Of a stretch of 64,000 bases of DNA, positions 59,027 through 64,000 are shown one piece after another. A model generated the notes under the pieces. It searched no databases. It was given only the letters and a program-made list of their open reading frames with translations, and had not been told where the DNA came from. The stretch is from Corylus avellana. Taxonomy: Eukaryota > Streptophyta > Magnoliopsida > Fagales > Betulaceae. The number at the start of each line of letters is the position of its first letter. The stretch's first letter is position 1. Both the position numbers and the translations under genes were made by a program. The DNA lies in NCBI RefSeq assembly GCF_901000735.1, contig NC_081541.1:8485055-8549054 (forward strand), in the 5' to 3' direction.

Positions 59027-61523
59027 ATGGCCGCCAAGAAAATTATAGCAATATGTCAGTCGGGTGGGGAGTTTGTGACGAATAAAGACGGGTCGTTGTC
59101 TTACACCGGGGGCGAGGCCTTCGCGATAGACATTGATGAGCAAACACAGTTAAATGATTTCAAGTCGGAAATAGCAGAAATGTTTGATTTTTGTATTGAT
59201 ACAATGATTATCAAGTATTTCCTTCCTGGGAATAAGAAGACTCTCATCACAATTTCCAAAGACAAGGACTTGCAACGCATGGTGAATTTCCTCGGTGATT
59301 CTGTCACGGTTGATGTGTTTATCATGTCAGAGGAAGCTGCTGCTCGAAATGTATCCAACATGCCTGGTAGTAGGTAGTTAATACAGGTCCTACATATATT
59401 CAGCTGCCTCCATACCTGCAGCAATCACAACATGGTACAGGGGTTGGAGGATGTGCCTGTCAATTTAAAAATCCAAAATTCCCTTGTTTTCGGTTGTCAA
59501 TTTCATTAATGCCTCTCTGTACCACGGTGTGAATTGTTGTGGTGTTGAACCATAATGAGTACTTACTGAAAATGTCTTGGAACCCTACATGTGCCTTGGC
59601 TAACAATCTTTTTGGCACATTTAATCATGCAGGTCAAGCAGGACAACTGTTTCAGAAGCAGTGGTTCCGGTAGTTACCCCTATTGATATTCAAGTTGATA
59701 CAGCTAATGCCAATAATCATACAGATATGGAGATAGCCAATGAAACAGCTCTAGTTTATCCTGCTGGTTCTAATGATGACAGACATCGGAAAGCGGCACA
59801 ACAGTGGGAAAACACCATCACTGGTGTGGATCAAAGGTTTAATAGCTTTAGTGAATTCCGAGAAGCATTGCACAAATACTCCATTGCACATGGATTTGCT
59901 TATAGATATAAGAAAAATGACAGTCATCGTGTCACTGTCAAATGCAAATCCCAAGGTTGTCCTTGGCGGATATATGCTTCAAGGTTGTCTACCACCCAGT
60001 TGATTTGTATCAAGAAAATGAACACACAACATACTTGTGAAGGAGCCGCTGTGAAAGCAGGGTATCGAGCAACTAGGGGTTGGGTGGGAAGTATCATAAA
60101 GGAGAAGTTGAAAGTTTCCCCAAACTACAAGCCAAAGGATATTGCAGACGACATTAAACGGGAGTATGGGATTCAATTGAATTATTCTCAGGCATGGCGT
60201 GCAAAAGAGATTGCGAGGGAGCAGCTTCAGGGCTCCTATAAAGAGGCATATAATCAGTTACCCTTTTTCTGTGAGAGGATAAAGGAAACAAATCCAGGGA
60301 GTGTTGCCTCATTTACCACCAAGGATGACTCAAGCTTCCATCGTCTCTTTGTATCATTCCATGCCTCGATATCTGGTTTTCAGCAAGGATGTCGCCCTCT
60401 CCTTTTCCTTGATAGCACTCCTTTAAACTCAAAATACCAGGGGGTATTATTAGCTGCAATAGCTGTAGATGGTGATGATGCTATCTTTCCAGTAGCCTTT
60501 GCTGTTGTAGATGCTGAGACTGAGGATAACTGGCATTGGTTTTTAACGGAACTTAAATCTGCATTGTCAACGTCTCAGCAGATTACATTCGTTGCAGATT
60601 GTCAGAATGGTTTAAAAAAGTCATTGGCTGAGATATTTGATAAATGTTACCACAGCTATTGTTTACGCCATCTTGCTGAGAAACTTAATAAGGACTTGAA
60701 GGGGCAATTTTCTCATGAGGCAAGACGATTTATGATTAATGATTTTTATGCGGCTGCTTGTGCACCCAAACTTGAGGGTTTCAACCGTAGTGCTGAGAAC
60801 ATCAAAGGTATTTCTCCTGAAGCTTACAATTGGGTTATAGAAAGTGACCCAGAGCATTGGGCAAATGCATTCTTTGGAGGAGCAAGGTATAACCTCATGA
60901 CATCAAACTATGGACAACAATTCTACAGTTGGGTCTCAGAGGCACATGAGTTGCCAATAACACAGATGATTGATGTATTACGAGGTAAGATGATGGAATC
61001 TATCTATACACGTAGGGTGGATTCCAGTCAATGGACGACAAAGATAACGCCATCTAAGGAAGAAAGGCTACACAAAGAAACTTCAATAGCTCGATCACTT
61101 CAAGTGTTACTCTCACATGGTAGCACATTTGAGGTGCGTGGAGAATCAGTCGATATTGTTGATATTGATAATTGGGATTGTAGCTGCAAGGAATGGCAAC
61201 TTACAGGTTTGCCTTGCTGCCATGCTATTGCTGTATTTGAATGCATTGGTAGGAGCCCATATGATTATTGCTCCAGATACTTCACAGCCGAGAGTTACCG
61301 TCTAACGTATGCAGAGTCCATTCACCCTGTTCCAAATGTAGACAGACCAGTTCAGGGTGAATCAGCTGAGGTAGTAGTTACTGTAACCCCTCCACCTACT
61401 AAACGACCACCAGGCCGACCAAAGATGAAGCAAGCTGAATCCATAGATATAATTAAACGCCAACTCCAGTGTAGCAAGTGCAAGGGCCTTGGTCACAATA
61501 AGAAGACATGCAAAGATTCCTAG
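59027..61523 (+). CDS. MUSTANG-type (PB1-containing) domesticated Mutator transposase
   Basis: Two coding exons, 59027-59373 and 59633-61523 (TAG), joined in frame, 745 aa. Domains: PB1 (residues about 5-105, with the acidic TISKDKDLQRMV stretch), MuDR-type DNA-binding zinc finger (Cys 220, Cys 225, His 249, Cys 251; KCKSQGCPW ... NTQHTC), MULE transposase core (LLFLDSTPL Asp 376; FVADCQNG Asp 438; CYHSYCLRHL), SWIM zinc finger (WDCSCKEW ... PCCH, about 632-646), an AT-hook-like KRPPGRPK (about 706-713), and a CCHC knuckle C-x2-C-x4-H-x4-C at 729-742. No terminal repeats flank it, and the order of neighbours is conserved, so this is a host gene. Arabidopsis MUSTANG genes affect flowering, growth and fertility, probably as nuclear DNA-binding regulators. 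The position of the catalytic Glu holds Gln (TSNYGQQF). Confidence 0.95.
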
Positions 61524-63100
61524 TGCACAACATGTTAGGACATTGTTAATTAGGTAATCATGCTCCTGCGTTCCAGCTGTATATATTTTGCAATTTTTGG
61601 TTGGCTGCTGGGGTTTGTGCTTTGGGAACTAGTTCTTGTTGTGTTTGCTGTGTTTACGTGCCTGAGATTCTTTACTGCAAATGTCCATCCGCAGATGTAC
61701 ATGCAACCCATGCATGCACATGTGATTTTGCATATTTCATGTCATTACCATCATTGTATTTGTGTCTTTATGTGAAAACACATTTGTATTTTAAGGTTTA
61801 TAAGGCGTTAAATGTAGGGAAAAGTAATTCCATATGGTCAAGGGGTTACTAATTGTTTGATTATTGGCCTTTGCTTTCTTTTTTTCTTTTTTTTCTTTTT
61901 TTTTTTTTAAATATGAAAAAGATGCACTGGCTTCTGATGACAGCCACAATCAGATGGTTTGCTTGACAAGTTTTTTTAAAAAAAAAAATTTTTAAAGGAA
62001 AATAAAATTATTGGGAAAAATATGTAGCCCGAGGTTTAAGGCTCTGTTTTATGTTCCAATTTGCTTAAGTATGGACCTGCCAAAGAAAAGTTACACGTAT
62101 ATGAATCAAAGACATTGAGTATCATGGTGGTAATCGTAATGATTGTTTGGGTTGTTAATGATGTTAAATATTGTTTCTTATTAACTTGATATGAAACCAG
62201 ATAGAGAGGTCTATCATACACTCCCATTAAATGGGGACTACAATGATCCATATATGGAAACATAATAAGAGGGATTGGATTGTTTGGTTGGGCTGACGAA
62301 CCTTTTGGAGTAGGTTTATCTAGGTTGGGTATGTTGTGATATGTCAATCTTTCTCCCTCATGGTTAGCATGTTCAGGATTTACATGTGGTTTTAACTGGT
62401 GTACTTACATTCTTGTGTTTGACATATATTTCTTTTTTCTGAGCCCTTTTTTACATATATTTCAGTAGTATGTTTGATAAGATTTAGTACATCCTAAAAT
62501 GTTCGTCTTCAAGTGCAACACCTGTTGCTGTATTTTGATAGGATGGGGCATGATGCATGTTATGTTCATCTGTTCCACTGGCGGTATGCAACATACTCCA
62601 CGCCGTTTGCTTGGACTGTTTAAAATTTGCTCTTATCTCTTATGTTATAGTTTAAGCACTTATCAACTTTATAATGCCTCATTGCTTGGCAGAAGGTTGA
62701 TCTGCTATAATATTCCATTTATGTCGGATCTGAATTTATAGGTACTATTTTGAGTCGATGACAGTATTTTTGGTTTGCAAGCAGATTCAGCGTCAAAGCA
62801 CAGCAGCATTTTGTTCTGGACCATTTTAAAGAGACATGGCGAAGACAGGATGCTTGGTACATTCTTTTTCCAATGTATTTAACCTGTATTTGGTTTTTGC
62901 TTCTGATTTGCAAACCCAAGTGATGGCCTGGGAAATCAGATGCAATTGGAGCTAGTAGTCAGGTTTTACCTCTCTAATTTGCTTCTTGCTGTTAGACAGA
63001 GAACAAACTCTCATTTCTTATTCTGAATATATAAATTCCATGTGCTAGAGTGTAATTCTAGAACTAAAGTGATCCATGGCCATGTTAGCATTTACTATTT
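61524..63100. other. Downstream region of MUSTANG; no supported gene
   Basis: Probably holds the MUSTANG 3' untranslated region and downstream DNA. Possible spliced non-coding exons cannot be judged from sequence. No coding family recognised. Confidence 0.5.
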
Positions 63101-63105
63101 GTTTG

Positions 63106-63390
63106 TTAGAATATTTGATTAAATGAATAAATTCACAATTTTCTATCAACTTAAGTTTTTAGGAAAGTTGATTATTTAACATGTTATTAGAGCAAATGTT
63201 TTGAGTTTAAAATCGTGACTCTAGTTTACCTCTCATTTCAATTAAATTTTTCACGTATTGAATCTCCATTACTGAGGAAAAGTTTGAGCTTACAATGTGA
63301 GAGAATTAAAAAAAAATTAAATGATTAAATTTATCATTTCTTATTAACTTAAGTTTTTGGAACAACTTATGATTTAATATTAGTATTAGT
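63106..63390 (+). mobile_element. Short TRIM-like element of the TGTTAGAATATT family (two LTR-like parts)
   Basis: First part: tgttagaatatttgattaaa ... aacatgttattagagc, the last block like a tRNA-Met primer site. A second LTR-like part begins near 63310 (aaattaaatgattaaattta) and repeats ttaacttaagtttttggaac. The stretch between carries the same wording as other plant copies of this family. Ends are not exact. Confidence 0.55.
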
Positions 63391-64000
63391 ATTGCAACTT
63401 ATATTTTGTTTAATTTGGTAGAGAACGTTTTCTTGCTGAAGATATGTACTCGGTTGTGAGGTCGATTGCTTATCGGTGATTTCGCGGTGTTTGGGAGTGC
63501 TCTCACGACACATTTCATCAGTTGGATTTGAGCCTTTTTTTTTTTTTTTTTTTTTACCTCGAACCTGTTTATAGATGGCACTGTGGTGTTTCAATGAACC
63601 CACTCCATTTATTTGCTTTTTACAATAATATTAATGAAATTGTGACTGGTATAACCTTCTGTGTGTTCTACAGTGGAGCTGTGTGAACAGAACTTGTTAC
63701 TTTGTTATGGCCAGAAATTAACAAGATGGCTCTCCTTTGTCAAAACGTGCAAAGATGGCTGTGCTAACTGTTAATATCTTTCAACAGTTGTTATAACCAT
63801 TTCCTCCTCTACAATCCTTATAACTTCTCAGTATATTTAACAGTTTATAATTCATTCATATGCAGAAACTTCTTGTAACTTTGTTTTGACCAAGAGTTGT
63901 AACATGAAATATGCAATTTGGTTGTGTTTCACAGCATTATTTTGTAGCTTTTGTGATCATCTTCTCGATGATTGTTATAACCTTGATGCATTCTACAAAT
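63391..64000. other. Intergenic DNA, nothing supported
   Basis: Contains a T run (63535-63555). No coding frame of note up to the window end. Confidence 0.5.

Noticed and set aside
58916..59143. Minus-strand frame opposite the MUSTANG start.
   Set aside because: Shadow of the PB1 exon on the other strand.
1..64000. Prokaryotic systems (CRISPR, operons, phage) or organellar DNA.
   Set aside because: Spliced plant nuclear genes throughout; no arrays, no operons and no plastid or mitochondrial gene runs.

Overview
This window is nuclear genomic DNA from a flowering plant, most likely a woody eudicot of the rosid type. It has AT-rich introns with GT-AG borders, long intergenic stretches, plant-only gene families, many short transposons (MITEs, TRIMs, SINEs, LINE remnants) and one 100-N scaffold gap. 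I cannot name the species from sequence alone. Gene models were built by hand from splice borders, reading phase and known protein families; every exon chain given for the seven long genes joins in frame.

Left block (1-16.4 kb): the 3' half of an SNF2 annealing-helicase gene of the CHR18/SMARCAL1 type (+) runs tail to tail with a DGAT3-type soluble diacylglycerol acyltransferase gene (-). These are followed by a CHUP1-like proline-rich coiled-coil gene (-). From memory the same trio lies close together in Arabidopsis (AT1G48310, AT1G48300, AT1G48280), so this looks like an ancestral gene block. Between DGAT3 and the CHUP1-like gene sit a MITE whose palindrome is interrupted by the assembly gap, and a young 5'-truncated LINE that still keeps a 746-codon open frame and a perfect 17-bp target duplication.

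Middle (16.4-34.7 kb): a repeat-rich intergenic stretch, a complete ABCB4/ABCB21-type ABC transporter gene (-, 12 coding exons, 1300 aa), and a second gene-poor stretch with microsatellites, MITEs and LTR fragments.

Right block (34.7-64 kb): a plastid-type HAD-IG 5'-nucleotidase gene (+, 17 exons, one apparent GC-AG intron), a TGD4 plastid lipid-transfer gene (+), and a MUSTANG-type domesticated Mutator transposase with an N-terminal PB1 domain (+). From memory, Arabidopsis keeps nucleotidase/MUSTANG and MUSTANG/TGD4 neighbours too (AT5G48960-AT5G48965; AT3G06940-AT3G06960). Between TGD4 and MUSTANG lies a repeat-rich 10-kb region with a duplicated gene for a small, apparently secreted four-cysteine protein. 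One copy is open, the other is frameshifted. I do not recognise this family, and it is the best candidate for something undescribed here. The duplicated DNA has been broken up by later MITE and LTR insertions, and nearby a TRIM retroelement is nested inside a MITE with both target duplications visible.

The long genes are ordinary single-copy housekeeping genes and do not form one pathway. DGAT3 and TGD4 both concern acyl lipids, but nothing in the sequence shows they act together.
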